Shown piece by piece: positions 7,241 to 16,148 of a DNA stretch of 36,074 nt. The stretch is from an uncultured Candidatus Actinomarina sp. (GTDB taxonomy: Bacteria; Actinomycetota; Acidimicrobiia; Actinomarinales; Actinomarinaceae). Every line of letters starts with the position of its first letter. The first letter of the stretch is position 1. The DNA lies in assembly GCA_902628045.1 (NCBI GenBank), contig CACOLU010000010.1, forward strand, positions 1-36,074. Reading direction: 5' to 3'. The notes under the pieces are model-generated. The model saw only the letters and a program-made list of their open reading frames with translations, ran no database searches and was not told the DNA's origin. A program made the translations under genes and the position numbers.

Positions 7241-10200
7241 CATCCAGTATACGATCTCATTTCAGCCTTAGTACGATTTCCAGCTACACCATCTGGTATT
7301 AATCCAACTTTTCTTTGAAAAGCCTTTATAGCTTCTTTTGTATATGAGCCCATTTTTCCATCAATAATTCCAGGATTAAAACCGTTATTAGCAAGATAGG
7401 TTTGTATATCTGAGATTGAATCAAGCTTCGCTGATCTATTGTCTCTAGCAACACAGGCATTAGCACTTTCACATCCAGAGTATGATCTCATTTTAGCCTT
7501 AGTACGATTACCTACTACTCCATCTGCAAGTAGTCCATTTTCTCTTTGGAATGCCATAATTGCATCTTTAGTTTTTGGTCCAGATTGACCATCGATTGGT
7601 CCTGGATTAAAACCATTATTTGAGAGGTATTGCTGAATCTCTAATGTAGAACTTAATGATGCATTTGAATTATCTTTTGGAACGCAAGCATCGTTTCCTG
7701 CGTTTGGATTGGATACAGCAGTAGATCCTGCATCTGCAACTTCTCCGCCATTTGCAGTCCAGCTATTTTGGAATGGCGTAACATTGAATAAATCGGATGA
7801 TACTAAAGACTTATTAACAAGTTGGTTAACCATGTAAGATACTTCACCAACAGAAATCCTACGACTTGGGCAGAACTTATCTTCAAGAGAGCTACAGCTT
7901 GGAATTATATTATTTGCAGCTAAAGTTTTAATATTACTTGACCATTTACTAGCACCGATGTCAGAGTACTTATCTTCCGATCCAGTCAAATTTTGTGTAG
8001 TACCTGCATTTATTGCTTTTACCATTAAGCAGGCAAATTCATCTCTTAAAACTTGTTCATTTGGTTGGAACTGAAATGGACTACCAAAGCAAGCCTGTAG
8101 ACCAAAATATGGAAGAGAGTTGATTGCTTTTTGATAAATACTTTGATCATCATCACTATATGCATTTGGAGAATCTAAAGGCAATCCTCCAGCAATAACC
8201 ACCACTGCAGCTGCTTCTTCTCTAGTAAGTGTTTTGGCTTGACACCCAGATGAAGTTTGGGTGCATTTATTTAATAATCCTGCTTTAGACAAATAACTTA
8301 AGCCATTAGATGATGTAGCATATTGTGGTGTATCTCCTGTTGTGCTTCCAGTTGAGACCCCAGCTTCAGTAGTTGAATTATTAGCGGTTACTGGACCAAC
8401 AGCTAAATTTGAGACATCTGATTGGCTAGATGTTTTAAAGTAATGTGAGGTAAAGCCAAGTTGAGATTTTATATTTCTTCCAGACTTGGTTACAGATTTT
8501 GATGCTCCATTTTTAAAACCTTTCATTGTTATCTTGATTGCAGCTCCAGATTCGGAAACTGAAGAAACGTAAATATCAGTGATAGAGTCAAAACATGGAT
8601 CATCACCACAAAGAATATTTTTTGCTAATTGATATGAACTAAAATCGTATGACCACGCTGCTTTAGGATTGCCTACTCTACTGTCAATAGACCATGGGTC
8701 ATCAACTGTTTTAAGATAAGGCCAAGGAGTAGCAGAACCAAAACCAACGGCATTGTCATTTGTTTTTCCACCAGTTGAAGATGAATAAAAAGCTTGAATT
8801 ACACTACTTTGTGTATACCCTCCATCGTAAGTTATAACTCTTCCCGATGTATTATTTACAGCTTGAACCCAATTTGGTCCAGCTATTTCTTTTAAGTATC
8901 CGTAGTAGTACTGACTTGATGCGGTTGATCCAATGTGACACCAACAGTATGATTTTCGTGAACTTGAAAGACCAGCATCTATATTTGTTTTCTCTGAAGG
9001 AATATTTTGCTTTAAGTATTGATAGACAGCATAACTTCTCCCAACTAGTGCTTGAGCTTCAAGAGCTTTCACATTCCAGTTTGAAGGCATTTCAGCCAGG
9101 CCATATAAATATTTTTCAATATTAACAGCAAGTGAAACGTGAAAGCCAGAAGAAACATTTTTAGATCTCAGTTTTAGCACTCCATGTTTATGCTCTCTAG
9201 GCCCAACCCTGATTCTTCCTCCATCAGACCAACTAATTCCAATATCACATCCAGCAGAAACTTTTGACAACAAGGGATGACCAGTTAAATAACAAGAACC
9301 ACCTGAGTAAATTATATTTATTGTTGCACCACCACCAATTTTTAGTGGTCCATATACTGACTCACAAGGACCGTCAGATGATGCATCAGATTTTATTTTG
9401 TTCACTGTCTCATCATCAATGCTCCCTGACTGATTAATTCCTACTGAAGCTTGATAATTTCTTAGTGCATTTGCAGTTCTATCTCCAAAAGCACCATCTA
9501 TAACACCTGGGTCAAAACCTCTTGATGCAAGAAAAGCTTGTACACCGGCTGTTTGGGGTAAGTTTGCTTGACAGATACTAAGAACTGGTGGACTTGATGA
9601 TGGAAGAGTGGTTAGGTTTATTGATTTAGCATTTCTTGCTAACCCCACCCACAATGCATCATCAGAAGATGCAATATCAGGAGATGAAAGGCTAACATCA
9701 GATAAGTTTTTTACATTAGTTCCTTGAAAATAATACTGGACTACTTCTGTAGAATTACAAGAATTTGTGTTCGAGCAAAAGCTAGCACCCAATTCTGTTA
9801 ATCCCTTAGATCCGTACTGGCTCAAACCTACCCCGTGGCCCCAACCACTTCCAGTAAAGGTAAATGATACGGAGCTATAACCCCTCATAGCCTGTTTTGT
9901 TGCTGGTCCAACTACTCCGTCAGCTGTTAAGCCTACAGTTTTTTGAAAACTTAATATTGCATTGGTTGTTCTACTTCCCTCTAAACCATCAATAGGTCCT
10001 GGATTAAAACCATTACAGTTTAAAAAAGTTTGAATATCTTTTAAATTGTCTAATGGAGCTACCGCATTATTAACACAATACATACTAGAGTTAGGCTTTA
10101 AATTAATAGCTTTTGCTGGTTCTTTTAACAGATTTAGTAGGGCAAAAGAAAGTATAAAGCTAAATAAAAATAGAAATTTTGATCGGAGCCCTAGTTTCAT
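7237..10200 (-). CDS. Secreted SpoIID/LytB-type protein with four peptidoglycan-binding domains
   Basis: This 987-residue protein starts with an export signal (basic start, hydrophobic residues about 8-26, AKA about 29-31). Then come a PG_binding_1 domain (about 48-108), a GSGWGHGVGLSQYG motif (about 117-130), a second PG-binding domain (about 208-275), and a SpoIID core. The core has the probable catalytic Glu (about 371, in AEMPSNW), FYSSSTGGKT (about 475) and WPYLKTVDDPW (about 500). After it come an SLH-like region (about 640-830) and two near-identical PG-binding repeats (about 843-987). SpoIID proteins are wall-modifying enzymes or amidase enhancers. The GWGHGVG motif, at the C-terminal end in SpoIID itself, precedes the core here. 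The protein is rich in cysteines, consistent with disulfides outside the cell. The exact substrate is unknown. Confidence 0.82.
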   Translation of the reverse strand: MKLGLRSKFLFLFSFILSFALLNLLKEPAKAINLKPNSSMYCVNNAVAPLDNLKDIQTFLNCNGFNPGPIDGLEGSRTTNAILSFQKTVGLTADGVVGPATKQAMRGYSSVSFTFTGSGWGHGVGLSQYGSKGLTELGASFCSNTNSCNSTEVVQYYFQGTNVKNLSDVSLSSPDIASSDDALWVGLARNAKSINLTTLPSSSPPVLSICQANLPQTAGVQAFLASRGFDPGVIDGAFGDRTANALRNYQASVGINQSGSIDDETVNKIKSDASSDGPCESVYGPLKIGGGATINIIYSGGSCYLTGHPLLSKVSAGCDIGISWSDGGRIRVGPREHKHGVLKLRSKNVSSGFHVSLAVNIEKYLYGLAEMPSNWNVKALEAQALVGRSYAVYQYLKQNIPSEKTNIDAGLSSSRKSYCWCHIGSTASSQYYYGYLKEIAGPNWVQAVNNTSGRVITYDGGYTQSSVIQAFYSSSTGGKTNDNAVGFGSATPWPYLKTVDDPWSIDSRVGNPKAAWSYDFSSYQLAKNILCGDDPCFDSITDIYVSSVSESGAAIKITMKGFKNGASKSVTKSGRNIKSQLGFTSHYFKTSSQSDVSNLAVGPVTANNSTTEAGVSTGSTTGDTPQYATSSNGLSYLSKAGLLNKCTQTSSGCQAKTLTREEAAAVVVIAGGLPLDSPNAYSDDDQSIYQKAINSLPYFGLQACFGSPFQFQPNEQVLRDEFACLMVKAINAGTTQNLTGSEDKYSDIGASKWSSNIKTLAANNIIPSCSSLEDKFCPSRRISVGEVSYMVNQLVNKSLVSSDLFNVTPFQNSWTANGGEVADAGSTAVSNPNAGNDACVPKDNSNASLSSTLEIQQYLSNNGFNPGPIDGQSGPKTKDAIMAFQRENGLLADGVVGNRTKAKMRSYSGCESANACVARDNRSAKLDSISDIQTYLANNGFNPGIIDGKMGSYTKEAIKAFQRKVGLIPDGVAGNRTKAEMRSYTGC
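7240..7692 (-). repeat. Tandem duplicated peptidoglycan-binding domain
   Basis: Two adjacent copies of about 225 bases (roughly 7240-7461 and 7471-7692) encode the last two PG_binding_1 domains of the SpoIID-type protein. They match closely at DNA level, for example at the segments encoding NNGFNPG.IDG and NRTKA.MRSY.GC. They look like a recent in-frame domain duplication. Confidence 0.8.
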
Positions 10201-10212
10201 TACCTTATTGTA
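10201..10212 (-). promoter_or_regulatory. Leaderless promoter of the SpoIID-type gene
   Basis: On the minus strand TACAAT (10212-10207) is followed by 6 bases and the ATG whose last base is at 10198. The spacer reads AAGGTA, so a weak ribosome-site-like AAGG lies inside it, but a transcript starting 7 bases after the hexamer would not contain it. Confidence 0.55.
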
Positions 10213-10230
10213 GATTGATTAAGATATATT

Positions 10231-10584
10231 TCATAATACCTGGTTTTTTTTCCATATTTTAAATAAATGATTTGAGACTATAAATCCAATATATGCAATA
10301 AATGAAAGATAAGTAACTGGAAACAAAAGTCCCTTATAGTTTGGAAATATATTTGGAGGTATAAAAAAGATTGTAACTAATAAATAGATACCAATAAATT
10401 TGTTTTTTCTAAAGCTGTCAAAAGTAATTAAGAATAGAAAATAATACATAATAAATGAATACACAAAATCAGAAGATACAAAGTGACTTATTGATGTGGC
10501 TGATTCATTAGTCAAAAATAACATAAAAACAGAAGTTGCTATCAATGCTCTTTTGTAATTATTTTTTATTAAATTTTTTAACAT
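10231..10584 (-). CDS. Small membrane protein of unknown function
   Basis: I do not recognise this 117-residue protein. It has about four hydrophobic segments (residues about 14-29, 41-56, 63-80 and 86-107) with short lysine-rich loops, so it should be an integral membrane protein. The frame continues upstream to a further ATG at 10662, but that start would lie inside the divergent gene. I choose ATG 10584 (start MLKNLIKNNY) because a TACAAT hexamer sits exactly 7 bases before it. It is transcribed away from another unrecognised membrane protein with only 21 bases between the start codons. Its end is 30 bases from the start of the SpoIID-type gene on the same strand. Confidence 0.6.
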   Translation of the reverse strand: MLKNLIKNNYKRALIATSVFMLFLTNESATSISHFVSSDFVYSFIMYYFLFLITFDSFRKNKFIGIYLLVTIFFIPPNIFPNYKGLLFPVTYLSFIAYIGFIVSNHLFKIWKKNQVL

Positions 10585-10605
10585 ATATATTATTGTAAGA
10601 TACAT
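10585..10605. promoter_or_regulatory. 21-bp bidirectional promoter with a shared -10 core
   Basis: The whole gap between two divergent start codons is 21 bases. Its core TATTGTA (10591-10597) reads TATTGT on the plus strand, 9 bases before ATG 10606, and TACAAT on the minus strand, 7 bases before ATG 10584. Each direction would use the other gene's coding sequence as its -35 region. The two directions cannot both be open at once. Confidence 0.55.
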
Positions 10606-11268
10606 ATGCAATTGAGTGAATTTACCTACATTTTTCTTACACTTTGTATACCTTTTTTGCACTATATTGTCCGTTCAACAAGTCCGAAAAAAGGATTTAG
10701 TATATTGTTTGCTGCAGTAATTGGCTTTAATGTATTTTTAAAAGCAGACAACTTTTCTTTTCTTGGCATATTTTTTATGATTATTTATTTATATAGATAT
10801 GACAAAAAAGAAAGTTTTTACTATTTATCATTGTCCTTTATATCATTCACTGTAGGGCTATTCAACGAAATTAGTATTAATACTTTAAAAAGTTTTGTTC
10901 CGGTTTTGCTTGTTTCGTCAGTTTTTTCCCTAATGATGATTGGTCACTGGTTTCTTGTTGATCCAACTATTAGTCGAGATGGAATGAAAAATATTGCAAA
11001 ATTCTCAATGTATCTTTCAGCTACCCTTTCTTTTTTAGTTTTTGCAAATTTTTATGAAAGTAATTCTGATTTTTTTAATCTAATTGGAAATGAACTTCTG
11101 AATAATGTAATTATTTTTCTATATATTTCAGCAGGTATTCTTTCATTTGGGTCATTTAAAGCTTTACAAGAAAAATCATATACTGGAGTTATGGCAAGTA
11201 CTGGTTTAAGTTATTTATCATTAATTGTATCATTAGGAGCTTCAGGAACTTTAATACTTTCCATATGA
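10606..11268 (+). CDS. Multi-pass membrane protein of unknown function
   Basis: The 220-residue protein is hydrophobic almost throughout, with roughly seven or eight membrane-spanning segments separated by short charged loops. I do not recognise the family. The most distinctive segment is MMIGHWFLVDPTISRDGM (about residues 110-127), with a His-Trp pair between two membrane segments, which could bind a cofactor or metal. Its neighbours are a divergent small membrane protein and, downstream, a cobalamin adenosyltransferase after a 15-base gap. That gap contains a possible separate promoter, so a shared function with the downstream gene is not assured. The start ATG has no Shine-Dalgarno site. 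Confidence 0.7.
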   Translation: MQLSEFTYIFLTLCIPFLHYIVRSTSPKKGFSILFAAVIGFNVFLKADNFSFLGIFFMIIYLYRYDKKESFYYLSLSFISFTVGLFNEISINTLKSFVPVLLVSSVFSLMMIGHWFLVDPTISRDGMKNIAKFSMYLSATLSFLVFANFYESNSDFFNLIGNELLNNVIIFLYISAGILSFGSFKALQEKSYTGVMASTGLSYLSLIVSLGASGTLILSI

Positions 11269-11271
11269 CAC

Positions 11272-11283
11272 TATTCTTCAAGT
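11272..11283 (+). promoter_or_regulatory. Possible leaderless promoter of the cobalamin adenosyltransferase gene
   Basis: TATTCT (11272-11277) lies 6 bases before ATG 11284 in the 15-base gap after the preceding gene, and there is no Shine-Dalgarno site. Read-through from the upstream gene is the alternative. Confidence 0.45.
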
Positions 11284-11826
11284 ATGAAAATTTATACTAA
11301 AAAAGGCGATAAGGGAGAAACACGCCTACTGTATGGTGATGCTGTGTCAAAAGACAGCATTGCGCCAGAAGCTTATGGTTCGGTTGATGAATTAGTAGCT
11401 GCTTTAGGTTTAATAAGATATGAAAAGAATTTACCACCAGAAATAAAAGATTTAATTTTAAGTATACAGCGAGAACTTTTCGTGGCTGGAGCAGAATTAG
11501 CCACCTCAAAAGAAAAAAGATCTAAGTTAGTTCCAAATGAGACTTATGTAACTAAGAGCATGATTGAAAAACTGGAAAAAAATATTGATATCTTGACTGA
11601 AAAAAATGGAATTCCAGATTATTTTGTAGTTCCTGGGGAAAATAGTATTGCTGCCAAATTTGATTGGTGTCGAGTAGTTTCTAGACGTGCAGAAAGAAAA
11701 TCTGTCACTTGGAAAAAAATAAACAAAATAGACGACACACAGGTAATCGTATACTTAAATAGATTGTCTGATTTATTATGGATGTTAGCTCGAGATTTTG
11801 AAAAGGAATGGACTGCAAGTAAATGA
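11284..11826 (+). CDS. ATP:cob(I)alamin adenosyltransferase, PduO type
   Basis: The 180-residue protein matches the PduO/MMAB family, a helical-bundle trimer that adds the 5'-deoxyadenosyl group of ATP to cob(I)alamin. The N-terminal ATP loop is present as YTKKGDKGETRLLYGDAVSKDS, in shortened form KKGDKGETRLLYGD, followed by EAYGSVDELVAALG. The C-terminal half has DWCRVVSRRAERKSV and YLNRLSDLLWMLAR, which match the conserved RRAER and NRLSD segments. Length is normal for the family. The stop codon overlaps the start of the aminopeptidase gene by 4 bases (ATGA), so the two are translationally coupled. No adenosylcobalamin-dependent enzyme is encoded in the window. Confidence 0.92.
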   Translation: MKIYTKKGDKGETRLLYGDAVSKDSIAPEAYGSVDELVAALGLIRYEKNLPPEIKDLILSIQRELFVAGAELATSKEKRSKLVPNETYVTKSMIEKLEKNIDILTEKNGIPDYFVVPGENSIAAKFDWCRVVSRRAERKSVTWKKINKIDDTQVIVYLNRLSDLLWMLARDFEKEWTASK

Positions 11827-13193
11827 AAGTAGAAGTAATATTAATTGACAATATTGATGGAGATAATTTAACTTCATTAAAAAATTATGAAGAAAACAAA
11901 AACTTATTTGAGATAAATAAATTCGAAGCTAAAAAAAATCAAATGTTGTTTTTAGCTAATCTAGACGGTTCAAATGATGTATCAACATTGGTTGTTGGCA
12001 CAAAGGGATGTGATACAGAATATGAGTTTGTCAATCTAGGTTCACTTATCGGTAAAAAGATAGGTCAAGATTGTGATATCAAACTTATTTCAAAATCTAA
12101 GAATTTAGACATCTTTTCTATTGAATTTGGAATTTGCATTTCTTCATATAATTTTGATAATTTTAAATCTGAAAAAAATCCTGAGCTAAGTTTTAATATT
12201 TTAGATAGCAATCATATCGAAGATATTAAAAATAAAATAAATTCAATCTTTTGGGTAAGAGATATGGTAAATTTTCCAGCTATTACTAAATCACCAGATT
12301 TTTTTGAGCAAAAAGTAGAGGAATTAATACAAAATCTTAATATTAGGTTCAAATCATATGATGAGGAATGGTTAAAAGAACATAATATGGGAGGGATAGT
12401 TGGTGTTGCTCAGGGCTCTGAAAGACCTCCAAAATTTCTAGTTGGTGAATATAATCCAAATGCAGAAAAACAGATTGCATTGATAGGCAAAGGAGTTTTA
12501 TTTGATTCTGGTGGACTTTCGTTGAAATCTCCTTCAGGAATGGAGACAATGAAAACAGACATGGCAGGTGCCGCAACTGCGTGGGGAATAATTGCGCTGG
12601 TTGCAAAACAAGACTTGGATATCGGTATAAAAGTTTATACTCCAATAGTTGAAAATATGCCCAGTGGTTCTGCAATAAGACCTGGGGATATTTTAAACAT
12701 GAGAAATGGAAAAACAATTGAAGTTATGAATACAGACGCTGAAGGTCGCCTAATAATGGCTGATGCTCTTGCTTATGCTAGTGAAAATAAACCTGATATA
12801 ATTTGCGATGTTGCAACATTAACTGGTGCTGCGTATGTTGCACTTGGTGTAGAAATTGGAGCAGTATTTTCAAATAATGTATCCATTCTGAATAGATTTT
12901 TAAATTCAAATGCTGATAGTTATGAAAATTATCATTCTTTGCCACTTGAGCAAAGTTACAAATCACTGATCAAATCAAGTATTGCTGATATGAAAAATTC
13001 AGGTGGTAGATTTGGAGGCGCTATAACTGCAGCTCTACTTTTGGAGGAGTTTGTTGACAATATTGATTGGATTCATTTGGATATAGCTGGACCTGCAAGG
13101 TCAAGAAAAAACAATTCTATTTACCCAGAGGGAGGAACAGGATTTGGAGTAATTGGTTTTTACAATTTTATTTGTAATGAAATCAATAACTAG
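11823..13193 (+). CDS. pepA: Leucyl aminopeptidase, M17 family
   Basis: The 456-residue protein is a cytosolic two-metal aminopeptidase that releases N-terminal residues during peptide turnover. The N-terminal third (about 1-150) is the poorly conserved M17 accessory domain. The catalytic domain has GKGVLFDSGGLSLK (metal-binding Lys and Asp), KTDMAGAA, and the family signature NTDAEGRLIMADAL with the second metal-binding Asp and Glu and the catalytic Arg. The start ATG overlaps the end of the adenosyltransferase gene. Its stop codon shares the palindrome CTAG with the stop of the convergent penicillin-binding protein gene. Confidence 0.94.
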   Translation: MKVEVILIDNIDGDNLTSLKNYEENKNLFEINKFEAKKNQMLFLANLDGSNDVSTLVVGTKGCDTEYEFVNLGSLIGKKIGQDCDIKLISKSKNLDIFSIEFGICISSYNFDNFKSEKNPELSFNILDSNHIEDIKNKINSIFWVRDMVNFPAITKSPDFFEQKVEELIQNLNIRFKSYDEEWLKEHNMGGIVGVAQGSERPPKFLVGEYNPNAEKQIALIGKGVLFDSGGLSLKSPSGMETMKTDMAGAATAWGIIALVAKQDLDIGIKVYTPIVENMPSGSAIRPGDILNMRNGKTIEVMNTDAEGRLIMADALAYASENKPDIICDVATLTGAAYVALGVEIGAVFSNNVSILNRFLNSNADSYENYHSLPLEQSYKSLIKSSIADMKNSGGRFGGAITAALLLEEFVDNIDWIHLDIAGPARSRKNNSIYPEGGTGFGVIGFYNFICNEINN

Positions 13194-16072
13194 GAATCGC
13201 TGTTTGAACTATCAATTATAAATATTAAAGTATCTCCAGTAGACATTGTTGCACCTTGTGAAACATTTGTTCCTATCACTTTACCTTCGCAACCCTGAAC
13301 ATCTGATTGTTCATAATTTTTTTTCAAAAATAAAATCACATTATTCTCTCTCATGAATGTTTTGATGAGATCTTCAGCTTCATTAATGTTGTATTGGCAA
13401 GGTGGAAGATTTGGAATAGCTGCTGAAAACTTTTGTCCAGAGACTTCTAGTTCAATAACTGTTCCTTCAGGTACTTCTTCGTTTACTTCAATGCTCTGTG
13501 TTAAAACCAATCCAGGCGCTTCTTCAGAATCAACCAGTTTTATATTAGGTAATAAATAATTTGAAAATGCTATTTCCTCTGCAACAAGTACATTGAGGCC
13601 AGCTAACTCTGGAATAATGACTGTTGGAATTTCGTAGTACTTTTCTAAATCACTTGGGTCATTTGGCCAGTCTATTACCGGAAGATCTTCAACAACATTT
13701 GTCATGAATTCCTTCCACATAGGAGCTGGTACACGCCCACCAGATACATTCTTAATTACCTCACCATTAATTTTTACATCAGTAAGTGGAAGCTGTTCTT
13801 CTGCAAAGCCAATCCAAACAGAAGACGTGTATTGTGGTATAAAACCAATAAACCATGCTTCTCTAAAACCTTGATGAGTTCCAGTTTTGCCAGCAATAGG
13901 TCTGTCGTCTAAAACGGCTCTTGTGCCAGTACCATATTGTGCTGCAACTTCTAATGTTTTTCTTACTGCCGCTGCAGCACCTGGATCAGGTATAGAAACT
14001 CTTTGTGAGACAATATTTTGATATAAAATACCACCGTTTGAATCTTCTATTCTTTCAATAAGATAGGTAGGTGCTAATACACCATTAGTTGCAAATGATG
14101 AATAAGCAGATGCAATTTCAATTGGTGTCACTGCACCAGCACCTAAAGTAAGCGAAATAACTGGATCGATTTTAGAATCTATTCCAATTCGGTTGGCTGT
14201 GGATGCAAGCTTTTCCCCACCGAGTTCAGAGGCCATTTGAGCAAAAACAGTATTTATAGATCTTCTAGTAGCCTCCTCGAGAGAAATCATTCCGGAGGTG
14301 TCTAATAACTTAACTGATCTATTGTATTCACTTTTATCATTACAAGGTTTAAAAATGTATTGTGTTTCACCCTCAATATTAATTTGAGTTGTATTTGCTT
14401 GTAGTTCAATTAGTTTTGGATCTGTAATTACCACTGTCCCTTCGGGAAAATTTACTCCAGTGGTGTCTAATTGATAAATTATTGCATTCCCATCTTCATC
14501 AACTTGGTTTAAAGCTTTAGCAATTTCTAATAGCTTTTCTGAATTATCCTCTATTTCATCTAAATTAGAAATTAATGGAAACTGCTTAAAAAAATCAATA
14601 TTTTTAATATCTTCAATGTGATAACCAACACATTGAAGCTCAATAGCTCGGTCTTGAGCAGCTATTTTGTTTAAATATCTGTCAGCAGTGATTGAAGTAC
14701 CATAGTTTCTTACTACCCATTTTGTTCCAATTCCATCAGGTGCACATGGGTATCCACAGTCAATTTCTACAGGACTTCTTGAATCTCTATAACTATAAAG
14801 TTTTGAGCCTGACTCAAGAGCTGCCAATAATGTAATTGGTTTAAATGCAGAACCAGGGTTTCTTTTTCCTTGAGTAGCTAGATTATATTGTTCTTCTTCA
14901 AATGGTATTCCAGAAGCCATGACCTCTATCGCTCCAGTAAAGTTATTAATCAAAGTAATTACCCCAGTAGGCTTTGGTTCATCATTTTCATCATCGATAC
15001 TATCAGACGGAACCCATTTGTTTAAAATTTGATTGGCATGTTGTTGATATTCAAGGTTTAAAGTAATGTAAACATTTAATCCACCACCACCAGTACAAGA
15101 AGTATCATCTGAGGGGCATCCAAAAATTTTCTTTTTTCTTTCCTCTTTAGTATTTCCTAATACAGCAAATTGAGGGTCATTAAGTAACTGCCTTTTGACT
15201 TCAGCAACTACATGTTCTGCTTGGGAGTCTATCTGAATTGAATCAACAATATTCAGTGGTGCTAACTTAGCAGATCTTGCTTGAATATCTACAATAAATC
15301 CCTCTTTCAACATGATATTTAGTACATCATTTCTTCTTTCAATTACTCTCTCAGGATATTTTCTTGGGTTGTAGTAAGCAGGACTTCTAATTATGACTAC
15401 TAACGTCGCAGCTTGATCTAAAGTAATTTCACGAATATCTTTACCAAAATATTCATAAGCAGCAGATTGAATACCATATGCTCCAGATCCCCAATAAATT
15501 GAATTTATATAATATTCTAAAATTTGATCTTTTGAATACCTTCTCTCCAACTCAGCTGCAACAACTGCTTCTGCAACTTTCCTTCTCACTGAAATTTCAT
15601 CACCAACGAATGATTGTTTAGCAACTTGAGAAGTAATTGTTGAACCACCACGAGTAACACCTCTTAGGTTATCAAGGGCGGCACTTAAAATAGCAACAAA
15701 ATCGACGCCTTCATGAAGATAAAAATTGCTGTCTTCTGCTGCTAGTAAAGTATTAATAACAAAAGATGGTACATCGGATAAAGGTATGGGGTCCCTATTC
15801 AATCCATCATGTAGCTCATCTAATATTTGGTTATCAGAAGTTATAATGGTTGATGGCTCGGATAAAGATACAAAGTTAAGAACCATTCCTTCAGCTCTTG
15901 GCAAAAACTTTTCTTCAAGAGATGTAACAACCTCCATGCTTGATTTAATTGGTAAGAATACAAAAAATCCTATCCAACCAGCTAATAAAATACTTGAAAT
16001 AAGAATTATAAAACCAGCAACGTATCTTGATCCATATCTAGTTTTAGATTCTAAATTATGTATTTGCGCCAT
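13190..16072 (-). CDS. Class A penicillin-binding protein with PASTA domains
   Basis: The 960-residue protein is a bifunctional peptidoglycan polymerase and crosslinker. A short cytoplasmic tail is followed by one membrane segment (about 19-40). The glycosyltransferase domain (about 70-250) has the catalytic Glu in AAEDSNFYLHEGVD (about 113) and RGGSTITSQVAKQ. The transpeptidase domain has the active-site serine in GSAFK (about 410), SIN (about 606) and KTGTHQG (about 728). Two PASTA-like domains close the protein (about 820-885 and 890-955). An inserted segment of about 100 residues precedes the SIN motif and contains two cysteines. The start ATG follows TATCAT by 6 bases. PASTA-bearing class A enzymes are typical of Gram-positives, including Actinobacteria. 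Confidence 0.93.
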   Translation of the reverse strand: MAQIHNLESKTRYGSRYVAGFIILISSILLAGWIGFFVFLPIKSSMEVVTSLEEKFLPRAEGMVLNFVSLSEPSTIITSDNQILDELHDGLNRDPIPLSDVPSFVINTLLAAEDSNFYLHEGVDFVAILSAALDNLRGVTRGGSTITSQVAKQSFVGDEISVRRKVAEAVVAAELERRYSKDQILEYYINSIYWGSGAYGIQSAAYEYFGKDIREITLDQAATLVVIIRSPAYYNPRKYPERVIERRNDVLNIMLKEGFIVDIQARSAKLAPLNIVDSIQIDSQAEHVVAEVKRQLLNDPQFAVLGNTKEERKKKIFGCPSDDTSCTGGGGLNVYITLNLEYQQHANQILNKWVPSDSIDDENDEPKPTGVITLINNFTGAIEVMASGIPFEEEQYNLATQGKRNPGSAFKPITLLAALESGSKLYSYRDSRSPVEIDCGYPCAPDGIGTKWVVRNYGTSITADRYLNKIAAQDRAIELQCVGYHIEDIKNIDFFKQFPLISNLDEIEDNSEKLLEIAKALNQVDEDGNAIIYQLDTTGVNFPEGTVVITDPKLIELQANTTQINIEGETQYIFKPCNDKSEYNRSVKLLDTSGMISLEEATRRSINTVFAQMASELGGEKLASTANRIGIDSKIDPVISLTLGAGAVTPIEIASAYSSFATNGVLAPTYLIERIEDSNGGILYQNIVSQRVSIPDPGAAAAVRKTLEVAAQYGTGTRAVLDDRPIAGKTGTHQGFREAWFIGFIPQYTSSVWIGFAEEQLPLTDVKINGEVIKNVSGGRVPAPMWKEFMTNVVEDLPVIDWPNDPSDLEKYYEIPTVIIPELAGLNVLVAEEIAFSNYLLPNIKLVDSEEAPGLVLTQSIEVNEEVPEGTVIELEVSGQKFSAAIPNLPPCQYNINEAEDLIKTFMRENNVILFLKKNYEQSDVQGCEGKVIGTNVSQGATMSTGDTLIFIIDSSNSDS

Positions 16073-16084
16073 ATCAAAATGATA
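16073..16084 (-). promoter_or_regulatory. Leaderless promoter of the penicillin-binding protein gene
   Basis: On the minus strand TATCAT (16084-16079) is followed by 6 bases and the start ATG at 16072. No Shine-Dalgarno site is present. Confidence 0.5.
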
Positions 16085-16148
16085 ACCTTAATAAATACAA
16101 ACTATTACTTGTACAGCTAAATTTCTGGCCTTATATATGTTAATACAG

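Noticed and set aside
7240-7692. Tandem repeat as a possible CRISPR or noncoding array
   Set aside because: The units are about 225 bases, in frame, and encode a known wall-binding domain with no spacers.
10585-10662. Upstream ATG extension of the small membrane protein (143 residues)
   Set aside because: The extra 26 residues would overlap the divergent gene's coding region and be hydrophilic with no conserved feature; the promoter at exactly 7 bases before ATG 10584 favours the shorter form.
7241-13189. Rho-independent terminators between convergent genes
   Set aside because: No GC-rich hairpin followed by a T-run was seen at any convergent junction; the stops overlap directly.
15726-16082. 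118-codon plus-strand frame opposite the start of the penicillin-binding protein gene
   Set aside because: It lies entirely antisense to the membrane segment and glycosyltransferase domain of a well-supported gene and has no family resemblance.
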